A stretch of 64,000 nucleotides of DNA from Microbotryum silenes-acaulis (lineage: Eukaryota; Basidiomycota; Microbotryomycetes; Microbotryales; Microbotryaceae), in assembly GCA_003665825.1 (NCBI GenBank), contig QPFY01000009.1:124001-188000 (forward strand), written 5' to 3'. Position numbers and translations under genes: made by a program. Shown here piece by piece: positions 1 through 11,396 of this stretch (position 1 is its first letter; each line of letters opens with the position of its first letter). The notes under the pieces were generated by a model. That model saw nothing but the letters and a program-made list of their open reading frames with translations. It was not told the origin of the DNA and ran no database searches.

Positions 1-3000
1 CAAGACCACCGATTGGGCCAAGTTGGGACTTTGTATTGCGTATGTCCCCACCAAGAACGCAGCCTCATCTATTGTTGTCGGGGTTGAGTTGTTGGCGGCG
101 ACTAGGTGCTTCGTCCATTCGACAATGAGCTTGCGCAACGCGTCGGCCACATTTGGCCCTTTGACGGGCGTGCTGACCATGAAGCTCAGGGGAGCAGCAT
201 ACGCTAGGTCGAGGCGTTTCTGCGTGGCAACGAAGGATTCGAAGAGCGCTCGCGCTGGTTCGGAGCGAGAGACCAATTGCACCAGGACGACCATGAACGA
301 GCGATGTGTGGCCAATGTGGCCAGCAGGTTTCCTGTCCAGTCGACCGCATGACAATCGAGTAATGACTTGATCTGGGAAGCTTTGTTGCGGCCACTGGAG
401 GAGAAGAAGCCGGCACCGTGCAGCAAGACGGCTTCGCATCCTTTGACGGGATGGGAGAGCTGTGCCAACGAGCACAATGTTGCGAAATGTTGCACCCACA
501 ATTCGTTCACAACGGCCACTGAAGGTACGGAACTACATTGATGCAAAGCAGCGTCCAATGTTGCACGCGTCCATTGATCCATCGACAGCGTATCGTTGAC
601 TACATGACGTAGCAGTGACACGGTCAAGCGGAGCAGGGATGATTGACCAAAGAACGGCATTAATGGGCCACTTGTGAGTAACAACTTTTGTGGAAATAAG
701 GTCTCTTGTGCATCAGCAAGGGTTCTCTTACAATACAAAGTCCGGGGCAGTTGCACATACTCACCCCGGGAGACAATTTTGCTTCATCACTGCCGATGAT
801 GAGCTGGCAATATGGCATTGCGGCGCGCCGACCATTGAGATTGTTCGGAGAGAAAAGCACACGGACAAGATGAAGCATCGCTGAGGGAGGGGGGCGACCC
901 TGTTATCAGCTCTCAACGGCATGAGCAAGGGAAGTCTCTGCAGCGGACTCACCCGAGAGATGTTCGGGCTCTTCGCTGCGTGCAAGGGCTTTGGGGATAA
1001 TGTCGCTGCCAGAGACTAAAGTCTGGATACGATTTCGTTGGACAGGACTTGGGCAATCTTCGTAAATCGAAATGACCATCCAAGCGAACACGCCGTTCCC
1101 GGAGCCGGCAATTCGCAGCAAAAGCACTCGGACTGCAGCTAACCAGGCTCGGGCACCGCGCACTCGTGCCAAGGTGAACTTCAGAGTAGCTGCGTCCCGA
1201 ACAAGAGGTGGAGAGAGGTGGATCATAAGAAGTGAAGTAGGTATGTACCACGTAGCCCTGTGAATACGAGGGAAGGGTCAGGAAAGCTTGCCTTGCATTG
1301 GAGGAAGCAAGGTCGAGATGCGGACAGACCTCTGTAGTGCTGGATGGTACACGTCAAAAGTGAGCGGCGGTAGCGATGTGGCATCAAAGCGCGAATCATG
1401 TGCAAGGGATTCGTCAATGCAAGTGGTCCTCGTTCTGCCAACCTTGCCTTGAACCACAAGGAGGCACTCTTCTAAGACCCGCAGCGTTGTCTCCGCTACC
1501 AGTTCCACTTCCACAAGCGACGCAGTGAAACCGCCGACAACCTGCTTCAGCACGGGCAACGAGTCGATTGATCCAAGCTTGCTGAAGAAGAAGAAGCGCA
1601 CAAGTCGCAGTGTGGACTCCGCGGGTGATCGTGCAGAGTACTCGAGCTCTCGACGGAGATTGCCTTGGACAACTCGCAGCAGAGGAGACGCCGTCGCTCG
1701 CAGCTCAGGTCCCGTGCTCGCAGCGGAAGACCATGCCAATGCCTTTTGGACGCAGTCCTCGAAGAAGGCAAGAGCCGCGTCGGTACCGGCTGGTGCGCTG
1801 TCGCGAGTAATCCACATCACGGCCTCGAGCCAATCACTGGCTTCGTCCAAGTTGTCGCCAAAGAGCAAGGGTGTCCTCAAAACTCGGGTGAGGATCATCA
1901 AGAGCAACACGCGATTCCCTTCGGAAGCAGTCGTCCGCAACCGCTGCAGTAGCGGCGACAAGACTGTCTTGAGAACCTCTGTGGGGCGGATCCAAACCAC
2001 AGCTGTGGTGTGAAGACTCGCAACACGCAGTGCGTATCCGGATGTGACGGTTTCGATGCCGGGCGAACCCGAGGTGTACCAAGGTCGGTGGAGCAGCTTT
2101 CCGAAGTCGTAGCGCAGGGCTGTAATAAGTCGAGGGGTAACACGATGGTACATCCAGAGCAGGCGCAACGCGATGTGAATGCGCAAGTGCCTTTGCTGGT
2201 TCAGAACGACCTGCGCGATCGTGTCCACATGATCATTCTCGACCGTTGTCTCGACGGCTGCTCCCGATCCCGAATGGAGTTTCGTCTTCTTCCGCGAGGT
2301 CGACGTTGCCGGGGCGGGCGCGGCAGGCGTGAATGGTACGGCGCTGAGCGCCATGATGATCTGGGGGTCGGGCACGATCGCTTGGAGACGAAGCCGGACG
2401 GTTCTGCCCAGCGAAACCCATTTGCCTACCGTCTCTGTCTCTTCACACTGCCGCGCAATTTCGGCCAGGCGAATGAGCACACGAGTCGCTTTTTGGAGCA
2501 CGGCAAGTAGTAATGTCGCGCTCAGATACGCCACCATCGGGTCATTTTGCTGCATCGCCTTCGTGAACCAGAGCCGGTTGAGCGCACTCGGGCAGACGGA
2601 GTCAACCAGAGCGGAACTTATCGGCAATGTCGACTCGGCGGACAGTCCTTGTGGAAGGGGCAAAGATGTGATCTGCGTCGCCCAGGTGATGGCGGATATC
2701 CACCGCGAAGACAGGCGAGGATCGAACGAGGCCGGAAACTTCGCCCAATACGACACGACCAGGTTTGGCGCCCGTTGCAACACACGGAGGGCAAGGTCGC
2801 GCTGTCTCGCATCCTCCGTCACTTTCAGAGCAATGAGTAGCGTCCCGAGAGTTCTCTGCGCTCCCGCAGATCGCGCAGGCGCTTCGTCGATCTGGTCTCC
2901 GAGCCATCCGACAACGGCCGACAGGAATGCGTGCACCGTGCGTCCGAGCCTAGGGACGCCTGATGTCGGAGAACCGTTGTGAGACTCTATCCATTCGTCA

Positions 3001-4205
3001 TTTCGCTCGACGGTGTCATACAATTTGACAATCTGAAATTCGATGGGTTCACGCGATGCCGTCAGCCAACTCGGAACAGCAAACTTGAAGATGGAGTCGG
3101 AGCACATAACTGACCTCTTTCAGGTTGGCTTCATCCAGTAGAGCACGTCGAACCCCAAGGCCCACCGATCGGGCGACAATGACATCACGGTAGAACGCGA
3201 CAAGGACGTGATGCACGACGGGAGGTGGATCGTCCGAAAGACCCTTGATCATGCCCGAAAGCAATCCTCGAGTCTCCAACACCTGGCATTTAAGGCGAGC
3301 ATCATTCATCGATAAGAACGACAGGACTAGCATAACGAGAAGAGTGCGAATGTCGGGACGGCGCAAAGGATCGCGAGTATTGTCCTGCAAACGATTCTTG
3401 AACAACCGAGAGGTGTTCTTGCTTGTCCAAGGCAGAGCGTCGAAAGCCCTGCGCGCAAAGCGGCCCGAGCCAAACGCGACCACGACATTGAGGAGCTTGA
3501 GTGCAGCCACCGTGGTATCGTTCCTGCCCGGATTCAAAGCTCGTTGGAGCTGTGCTGAATATTGCGCAAGTAATCGTCGCACGAACTCGGGCTCGCCGCG
3601 CTGCGCATTCTGGGAGGCCAAGCGGACGAGTGATCCGAGGCAGTTCAGGACGGCGCTGGTGAGCGAAGAGTTGTTTGTCTTTTGGGGCGAAGACGAATCG
3701 TTATTGTGAAAGGGAGAGACAAGTGAGAGACAGTCCAATCAGCGCTGCGACGCCGACGCCGACACTGACGGGGCACAGAAGGAGCAGTTTCTCCCCATAA
3801 CTCCCGCCGGCTTGCAAACGCAGACTCACCCGGTGAGCTAGATCCCAGGACATAAAAATGGGATCTATCGTTGGGTATCTGTTCATGAAGTCGTGCAGCG
3901 GGTGCTGTCCCACCGCGGGAGGCGCTTCGGCGGTGACAAGCGCATGCGCGCTTTGCTGGATCGACGCCAGAGCTGCGAGGGCAAGTCTAAACTGTCAGCT
4001 CACAGACCGAATCGAACCAAAGCGGATGTACACCCTGCTCGTAGCTGATCCAACCGAGACGAATCGGCATCCTATCGTAGAACAAATACGGACCACTGAT
4101 GAGCGACGGGGCATCCTTGGTTGCAAGCGCTCGAGTTATGTCGTCGCTGGTTGCGAAGGCAGTCATCGACGTTGACGTCGAATCGATCGGACGTAGGCGA
4201 GCCAT
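1..4205 (-). CDS. URB1: Nucleolar pre-ribosomal-associated protein URB1/NPA1 (3' end off window)
   Basis: A large helical-repeat protein of early 60S pre-ribosomes in the nucleolus. The N-terminal exon starts at ATG 4205 (MARLRPIDST...). An exon near 3990-3840 reads LASIQQSAHALVTAE and HDFMNRYPTIDPIF. The exon at about 3738-3110 has DIRTLLVMLVLSFLSMNDAR, which fits the family N-terminal domain. The body is the long exon ending near 1294. The C-terminal domain continues through 1200-945 (ATLKFTLARVRGARAW), 880-765 and 702 to the window edge; that last stretch is open without a stop and has no ATG of its own. Intron 764..703 closes in phase (GGG then ACC), and so does the one between about 945 and 880. 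The intron between about 1294 and 1201 seems to use a GC donor (GCAAGC). Identity rests on remembered family patterns and length (over 1100 residues visible). Exact exon ends in 3100-4200 are uncertain. Confidence 0.7.
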
Positions 4206-4788
4206 TAAATGAGCCGCAGCGTGACGCGGTCGTATGTACAGCAACGCTCGCTGGGAGTGGATGACTCAAACAGGCCTTTTTTGGTCGTCTCGAGTCTCCT
4301 CAACACCAACCCAACTGTGGCGTGGTGGACACGAGCGGACTTGAAGCGCGGGAGAGCGCAGTCCAGCGTCGGGCAGGCAGAGACAGGCACAGTCTGGCCC
4401 GATGTCTCTGGGAGGGGCTTACCAGTTATTGGCGCGCTTGGTCCAGTTGCCCTCCGAAATTTCAGGGCCATTTTGGGGTGGTTCTCTGTAACTTGGCAAG
4501 TAGGCGCATTCATGCAAAAGTGAGGGTTACTATTTTTCTTTATGCTCTAAAAATGACATACCCCAAGTGGCGAGAGCTTTCATAAGCTGTGGGTGGAGCT
4601 ACAGCGATCCGAAGTCTGCGATTTCGGTCGATCGGGCCTCAGATGGTCCGAGCGCATCGTGCAAGTGGCACTCTCATCATCGGCGAGGCTGCTCCGTTCG
4701 GCTTGATCCCTTTCAGTCCGCTTCGCTATTCTCCTCTTTTCACGATCACCGTCGTCCACGTCAAGCGTGACAATATCTAAAACCAAAA
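4206..4788. other. Intergenic region upstream of URB1
   Basis: This stretch lies between the URB1 start codon and the first transposon remnant. Only short overlapping ORFs without recognisable domains occur. It presumably includes the URB1 promoter. No TATA box or repeat could be singled out. Confidence 0.5.
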
Positions 4789-5945
4789 ATGACCCGAACA
4801 AGTAGACGCCATACCTCATCAACTCGCCAGAACAACCGCCGCGAGGCGGATCTATTCGCTGAATTTCGTAGCCGCGATCTCTCGCTATGTCAATACCTAT
4901 CGTGGTACTTCAGCCCATCCACACGATTTGAAGGCGTTCAAGCACACCGGCTAAAGCTGTTCAACAGCAACTGGTCCAGCCTCAAGCGTGTACTTGATCT
5001 CATTCTACGACTTGCACGCGAGGATGGCGCAGAGTCAAGAAGCCGAACCAATGACTGGATCGCCGACTCGGAGCAGGTGGGCAACGCTTCGTACTTCTCG
5101 GATTGATTCTCCGGATTCAATAAAGCTGCTGAATACTTGCCTTATCCGCGTGCAGGCCGACTCAATCATCATTGAAGAGATGAAGCGAACCAAGTCCGCC
5201 TTCGTCGCTAGCCATGACTTGGCTCCCGAAGTCCTCGCATCCGATCACATCGACGCACGGCTCGATGCAATCGCCGAAAACAAACCTTTTAACAGCGGAC
5301 GGATTCGTAACTTGCTATCACAATGCGGAGACTCACCACCGGCCGAGCGAATCAATTGCGACAAGGACCCACTGCAACTGCTTCCACTCATGTCGAGATG
5401 ATGATGGAATAAGTCACCCCGGAGAATGGTTCCGACCCGGAGCAAGAACAAGAGCCTGGTCACAAAAAAAACGGAGTTTGTGAGTGTTTCTGACCATAGC
5501 TCGGCTGGGTATCGCAGCGAACTGACACCAAAAATCAACACGCTGGCCGCAGCTTTACCGCAGTGTCGTGGGTCAGATCGTGGCATTCGCTTGCAACCGA
5601 AGGAACAACGCCATGCAGCATTGCAACGGTCTCGTGGCTCTCGCATGTGGAGCGAACGACCGATTGACAATGTTTCTGTGCGATTGCGGTTTGACGACAT
5701 CTCGCTGGGCGACTCTCCAAGCAGCTGCGAGCTTGACGAAGGCGAATTCGACGAAACTGAAGGAGATTGGCTCGAACAGGTACTTCCATGTGACCGTTGA
5801 CAACATTGACGTCACACATCACGTCAACGATCAGCAATTCGATCGACGAACCGAGCTGCTGCATGATGGAACTTTTGGTTACGCCCACATTTAGAACGGA
5901 GATCTTGCCGGCGCTTACAACCTTCGAGCCTACTCTGCACATCAA
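4789..5945 (+). pseudogene. Decayed DUF6589-type transposon-related ORF
   Basis: Two collinear coding blocks are visible. The first (4789 to about 5400) reads LCQYLSWYFSPSTRFEGVQ, then SLKRVLDLILRLAR, then a block ending LLPLMSR. The second (5568-5894) contains RNNAMQHCNGLVALACGAN, YFHVTVDNIDVTHHVNDQQ and LLHDGTFGYAH. The order (alpha-helical N-terminus, then an 'RSxxxNxxQxxxGL' stretch, then 'VxxDNxxxxxxxxDQ') resembles the beginning of DUF6589 proteins, which are common and repetitive in basidiomycete genomes and thought to derive from transposons. The blocks are in different frames with stops between them, and the C-terminal two thirds are missing. It could instead have introns and be a short gene, but no clean splice pairs join the blocks. 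The family assignment is from memory of the pattern. Confidence 0.45.
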
Positions 5946-6119
5946 GCGTCTTCACCGCGAGTCAATCTCCAGCATTTCCTCCCAACTCCCCAATCCGACT
6001 CGTCATCTAACAACCGGGATCAAAGCTCAGATATATCGAGCGCTTGCTCGACTGGTCCCTCATCTTGGCCTCAGTCTTCGCGATCCTTGATGCACACCAC
6101 CCCCTGTCCTCGTCATAGA

Positions 6120-6743
6120 CAGGCAACTTGACGCGCTCTCGAAAGGACTCCTTAGAGATCAATTTTGCCCAATCTGCATTGTTGATATGTTGACACGCAG
6201 CAAACAGGAAGGCAAATCAACACATGTGTACTTCACTCAAACTGGAGGTCAACCGGCATATACGATCAGAATGAAGGAGATCTTGTGATTGGGGTCGTCC
6301 AAGTGCTTGTACAGCTCGCCGTCTCTCCAGATCTCCTCAGATACGACAACCGCGTTCTTTCCCTTTCGATTGAGATTGGCAGCCTGAAAGAAGCATGTGA
6401 CTGCGGAAATCAGCACGGATGTCGGTCCAGCAAGCCCAGTCGGCAGAAAAACTCAGCTGATGATTGCTCAGTGCATTCAGTGGACTGACAACAACGGTGA
6501 CGGCCCGGCATCCATAAATGAAATACATTGCTTCGAAAATAACACTTTTGCCTGAGCCTGTTGGCGCTGTGGCGAACACAGCGTCATATCGATCCCGGTT
6601 CCCAAATTGCTCGAGTTTGAAAAGTACAGCAATGGCCTCGATCTCCACAGGCCGGGGGGTAGGTCCTCGTCAAGACTTTCGCCCAGAATAACTTTGACCT
6701 TTTTGCGTAATTCGCTGGAATCTCGTCGGTCCTCGTGAGTCAA
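6120..6743 (-). pseudogene. RecQ-like DNA helicase fragment, frameshifted
   Basis: The N-terminal part of a superfamily 2 helicase. Reading the minus strand from 6743, one frame gives SSELRKKVKVILGESLDEDL; after a run of cytosines near 6655 the next frame continues VEIEAIAVLFKLEQF. Walker A follows as FATAPTGSGKSVIFEAMYF, then motif Ia as VVVSPLNALSNHQ. A putative exon near 6400-6250 continues LNRKGKNAVVVSEEIW and HKISFILI. No DEAH box or C-terminal RecA lobe follows. The frame change at the C run and the missing second half mark a broken copy. RecQ-like fragments of this type are common in repeat-rich parts of basidiomycete genomes. It lies head to head with the KDZ gene and tail to tail with the DUF6589 remnant, so it may belong to a mobile element. 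Confidence 0.6.
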
Positions 6744-7299
6744 GCGTGGCCTCCAGTGACCGAGAACGGGTCGGCCGGCAGGAAGGTCGGTTGTCGGATT
6801 GATTGAATGACTCGGTGCCTGCTGGGGTCGTAGGACTGGCCCTTGAAGCTGATCGCAAGGGAGACGCCCTAAACTCAGTTGATGGATGTCGACGGGGCGG
6901 TCCCCTAACCGGCCTGGGTGTTCGTACCAACATGGCTCATTCTGAGGGGAGGTGCGATGTTGAGTGTAGGAGAGAGAGGATCATGCGTGAGGCGCGGCCG
7001 GGCTTAGGTGACGCGGCCTGCCTGTAGTGGCACCTATGCGGGTCAAAATAAGCCTAACAAATATACTACCCCGCGCGCGGCGAGTTTAGGGAGCTTTTTG
7101 GAGATTTGGCCCAGGAAAACGTTGGTACGGGCTAGGTGCACCATTGCCCTGCCAACCCCCAGCCCCCGGAGGCAAAAGTGGTCACTAATTCGGGCTCTTG
7201 CTACTTATCCCCGCTAATGGTCCATCTGCCTCAGCACCACGAGTTCCCCCCACTTCCCTCCACCCAAGGCCTTGCAGGCTTGCACCCATCGCTTCAAGC

Positions 7300-8215
7300 A
7301 TGGACATCCTACCACACACACCACCACCTCTACAACCTAGCTCAGCATCGCCAGTCGGAACAGAGAAGGGAAAACGCACTGACAAGACCAAGCGCAAGAA
7401 GAGCACGACCGTGAGGAGGAGGCGGAAGAAGGTGACCAGCAACAAAGACACGATCGAAAATGGGGCCACGACGTCGGTCGGAACGGAGGAGGAGGCGAAG
7501 ACGAAGAAGAAGAAGAAGAAGAGGAGATTATGGACCAAGCGAGTACGGAATAGGGAGCCATCGTTGTCCCCGGATAGCGAGCTGTTCGACAAGACGTTCG
7601 GCTTCAATTTCGGTATTTTCCGCTCTCCAACGAAGAGGCGTCCGAAACGTCAGCCGAGCCCTCCCCCATCACCATCAGTCCAGAGGTCAACGCGTCGTCG
7701 GAAGGAGCATTCGGAGAAATCCATTGCCGGCCTCCACAAATCATCGTCCGAGCAGTCTTGGACTGACATTGCCGATGGCGCAACGGCGTGGCCTTTAGAC
7801 CCCGAGACCGGCGGCTTCGAGCACGACTTCGAGCCTAACAGCGCGCCCGACTTTGAGCCCGCCTACGACTTCGGTCGCGATTTCGGCTGTGGATACTCAT
7901 CTGGACCGGAGCATTCGCCATTCCACCCAGACGGTGCTTCTCAAGACCAAGCGCCCTCTTCTCCTAAGCGATCGCAGATCGAGAGGAACGCCAAGAAGCA
8001 GCGCAATCGTCGCCGGACTGCGAGGGCCGAAGCTAAGACTAGGGCGTCTAAACGAGCTGAACTTCTCCAGGCGTACCTATTGATGAAGAAAAAGGCCAAA
8101 GAAGTGCTTCGACAGAGCGGGTTTGTCCCTTCCCCGGACGACGAGGAGTGGTGCGACGCATGTCATGAACGCCGAGTCACCAGAAAGGTCCGGGTTGTCG
8201 ACCTGTTCTTTGCAG
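7300..8215 (+). CDS. First exon of KDZ transposase (basic, low-complexity N-terminus)
   Basis: Exon of about 305 codons. It begins MDILPHTPPPLQP, followed by a strongly basic segment rich in Lys and Arg at 7370-7560 whose DNA is a purine-rich run. A Ser/Pro-rich and acidic middle follows, then the first cysteine pair of the KDZ cluster near the end. The donor GTAGGT at 8216 leaves phase 1, and the acceptor before 8300 restores the frame into MRELRYCPCYSEIQ. The basic segment may act in nuclear import or DNA binding (inference). Confidence 0.7.
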
Positions 8216-11200
8216 GTAGGTGCTTCTGTTGCACATATTTTGTCAATAACCCCTACGCTATCGTCTTGGACTGATTTGATATCCCCCAACCATGAGCAGG
8301 CATGCGAGAACTACGATACTGCCCATGCTATTCCGAGATCCAAACCCTGGCAGCTCACGGTCTTCTCCCGACGTCATCATCTTCAATCCGAAAAAGAGAA
8401 GGCATTACCGCATTCACCTTTCGCACGATCGAATATCTCGACACCTACTGGGGGGTAGATCCTTTTGGTATCTATGGCATGTCCGAAGCGCTCATTCTCT
8501 TTTGGTCCTCTGAATTATCCTCGGAGGATCCTTTTAACAAGGTGGGCTCTTGGACATGGACAGGCCGGAAACATTCTTTGCTTCTTACAGAAAATATTGG
8601 AAGCTTCCCAGGGTCCAACCGTGCGTCAGCATCTTCAAGCCGCAATAGATGAATATCGATTTATGCAACAGCTGCAGGCAACTTTGACCGCCGAAATTCT
8701 CGGCCTCTCCCCGCGCGAGCGTCTGGCCGACGTTTGTCCGGCATGTTTTGGGCCTCGGATCAATGAAGCCGGCAAGAGCGAGAATGACCTCGATGTCATC
8801 ATTGCTTTCGACGGCAATTTTCAGCATCGACGATTCGCGCGGGCAAATGCTGATCCTCTCAAGTCACGTCCAGCGTTATTCCTGCCACCAGACAAGATTC
8901 GAAACGAGCAAGCTTTGATCGACGGATCGACTGAAGCGGGCGAGAAGGTACCTTGGTGCTGCTGGTGTCGGGTCACCCGAACCCAATAATGCGTTGACCC
9001 GACTGTCTGTGAATGCTAAACGGGCTATTCTATCATACAGGACGAATGCACAGCCAACTGGAAGGCCGCAGATGGTGGTGTGACCTCCGCTTCGTCAAAT
9101 GTAGTGGCCGACACAGGCCTCGTTGCTGCAGTGTGCCGTCATGATCATTGCCTGCGACTTTGCAACCTTCATCAATCAGGTGAAAAGTATGTGTGGACCG
9201 GCCATCTGTGACTCCAGGCAAGGACACTAATAAGCGAGTTTGGTCTACCGCAGGTTAGTATATCCCGTGTCGCTGTTGAAATGGATTCTCGAAGAAGTTG
9301 AAGTCGGAGAAACGGATTGTACTACGGGGCCTGCGCGTACCAGTGACGCTACAAACGTCGGATCCAGCTCGGGATCGGACTCCCACCAAAGTTCGAGTCA
9401 GGATCGAAGTCGCGTCGGAGTCGCGTATGATATCGCCTGCAACTTATCGTCGCACTTACGCCGTGTGAGTTTGTTCGTGACACTCAGCCTGAGCATTGGC
9501 TTAGTCCGTAGCTGAGCAGCTCATCTCTCCCCGGTATGCGCAGCGCAATCTTCTGGCAGACCACTTACCGCGTCTAGAATTTGCTCTCTCGTCGATGCAT
9601 GCCTATGCGCACAAGTGGTCCTGCCAGGTTGACTTTGATCCGCGCTTTCTACCCAATTTTGGTTTGACTGATGGCGAGGGAACCGAGCGCTTGTGGTCGC
9701 AGCTTCGAGGCATGATACCCATGAATCGATCATCGAGTGCCTCCCATCGGCTGGAGAACATCAGTCGTCGAGCGTCTGCTTATAACAAGCAGCATCTGGC
9801 CGAACTTGGTTCGCCTAAGCGTCCAGTCTTTCATGCAATCAAGCTCAAGGCCGAAGCCGACAGAGTCATTGCTGAGGTCGTTAATCGCTCCGAATAGACG
9901 GTCGCTACCCTCCTTGAACAATGGCACGCGCAACGTGCAGCGTCCAAGCAGATCCCTCTGAAAGAGCAGCGCAAAGAAGTAGCCGAGATGCGCAACGTCA
10001 TGTTCAAGCTTGAGCTGGTTAACAGAGACATCGCAGCTTGCCGGCGGGTCTGAGCTATCGTCGTCGTTTGGGAGTGAGACACGAACCGGTAACCTAACTT
10101 CGGTATTCATTTTTCGATTGCTACAGAGAAGAACTAGCCTGCGTGAACACCATAGATACGAACAAGCTTATAGAACAGTCGACTAAACTTCAACAGCTGG
10201 TCAAACAACGGCAGGTTCTTGATGATCGACTGAACTCCTTACGCACGTCGGAAATAAACATCAGTGTCCTGGACCCTGGTACGTCACTCCCTTCTTCCAT
10301 TCTGACCCTCCGGTGTGATCCCCTTTGTCCTCGCTTAAATATGTCAACACCCTTGATTGGCTCAGACTATGAATTTGCCTGCACATTGATGGTCGCATCT
10401 CGCTCGCTGTGGGACTTGGTCGTACAATATCGACAGGGAGCTGAGAGGCTGCGGCTCCCGCGCCTAGGCGGTAAAGCTCTCGGTAGGAAATCCATGGTAC
10501 GAGTCTTCTGCGCCGGCAGAAGGAACGCTGATGTGTAGCAATGCCTGCTCATAGGTACGAAAGCGGCTGGTCTCCTGGTCAAGAGTCTTAATTCTTTGCG
10601 TCCAAGACTCATGAAGGCAGTGGCGATGTATAACGACGAGGTGAAAAAGTATGCTGCCATCCTCGCCAATTCTCAGAATTCCCATTCGATCTTGAGAACC
10701 CGAAGGGTACCGCCATCAGCCCCAGAGGATCTCAACGAACTGCTCAAACTCGACATCTTGGCGCCGCTCTGGAACAACGGATTATATAGTCATCCCACTG
10801 AGCCGTGGGCCTACGATGCTGATGTTCGTGTCGGCATTCCAGCAGTATTGTCTCGCGCAAGATGCCAGCAAGAAATCAAGCGACTTGGATGGGAAGTGCG
10901 TCGCATTGGACGGTGGCTGATAAGCCGTCGCAAGAGGTTTCAGAAAGTTCGCCAGCAATTACTCCAACTAGATGAGCAGGATGACTCTGCGATGATGCTG
11001 CTCGAGCAAGAAGAAGAGCGTCTTAGAACTATTGCGCGCCGATGGTTTTCGAAGGGCGGCCTAGATCACTTGTGGGAATGCACCCGGCAAACCGGCGAAC
11101 CGCAAATGGAGGAGTGGGTGGAGCTCCGAATGTGGTGCACCGACGACGTTGATGTTTTTCAACGAACCACAGCGGGTGGCTTGCCGGATCACACATGACC

Positions 11201-11396
11201 AAACTGCATCAATGATGGGATGGTCGGAGAGTCGGACAACATCACCACGGATCATGACGCCCTTCTTGACATCAGTGATCATTCGAGCGATGATCTGAGT
11301 CATCATTCCGTCGACACTACCGATTACGGCGCTTTCAGTGACGAGATCAACGAGAACTTTAATGAAGACGATGGCGATGTTTTTTGGGGAATTTGA
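7300..11396 (+). mobile_element. KDZ (Kyakuja-Dileera-Zisupton) transposase gene, one in-frame stop
   Basis: A cut-and-paste DDE transposase. The exons 7300-8215, 8300-8541, 8591-8947, 9041-9186, 9254-9464 and 9544 onward close in phase; two later exons (up to 10278, and from 10555) and an acidic C-terminus ending at 11396 follow. The first 210 or so residues are basic and low in complexity, then a cysteine cluster (CDACHERR, YCPCYSE). CPACFGP precedes DVIIAFDGNFQHRRF (first catalytic Asp). GVAYDIACNLSSHL carries the second Asp. HAYAHKWSCQVDF and GLTDGEGTERLW carry the catalytic Glu. The C-terminal part (PTEPWAYDADVRVGI, RLGWEVRR) is family-typical. TAG at 9895-9897 interrupts the open frame, which goes on for about 50 codons with transposase-like sequence (LLEQWHAQRAA). 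The copy is therefore probably dead or very recently broken. Terminal inverted repeats were not found. The start chosen is the first real ATG in frame. Confidence 0.85.

Noticed and set aside
7198..7299. Longer N-terminus for the KDZ ORF
   Set aside because: The upstream start is TTG; the first in-frame ATG is at 7300.
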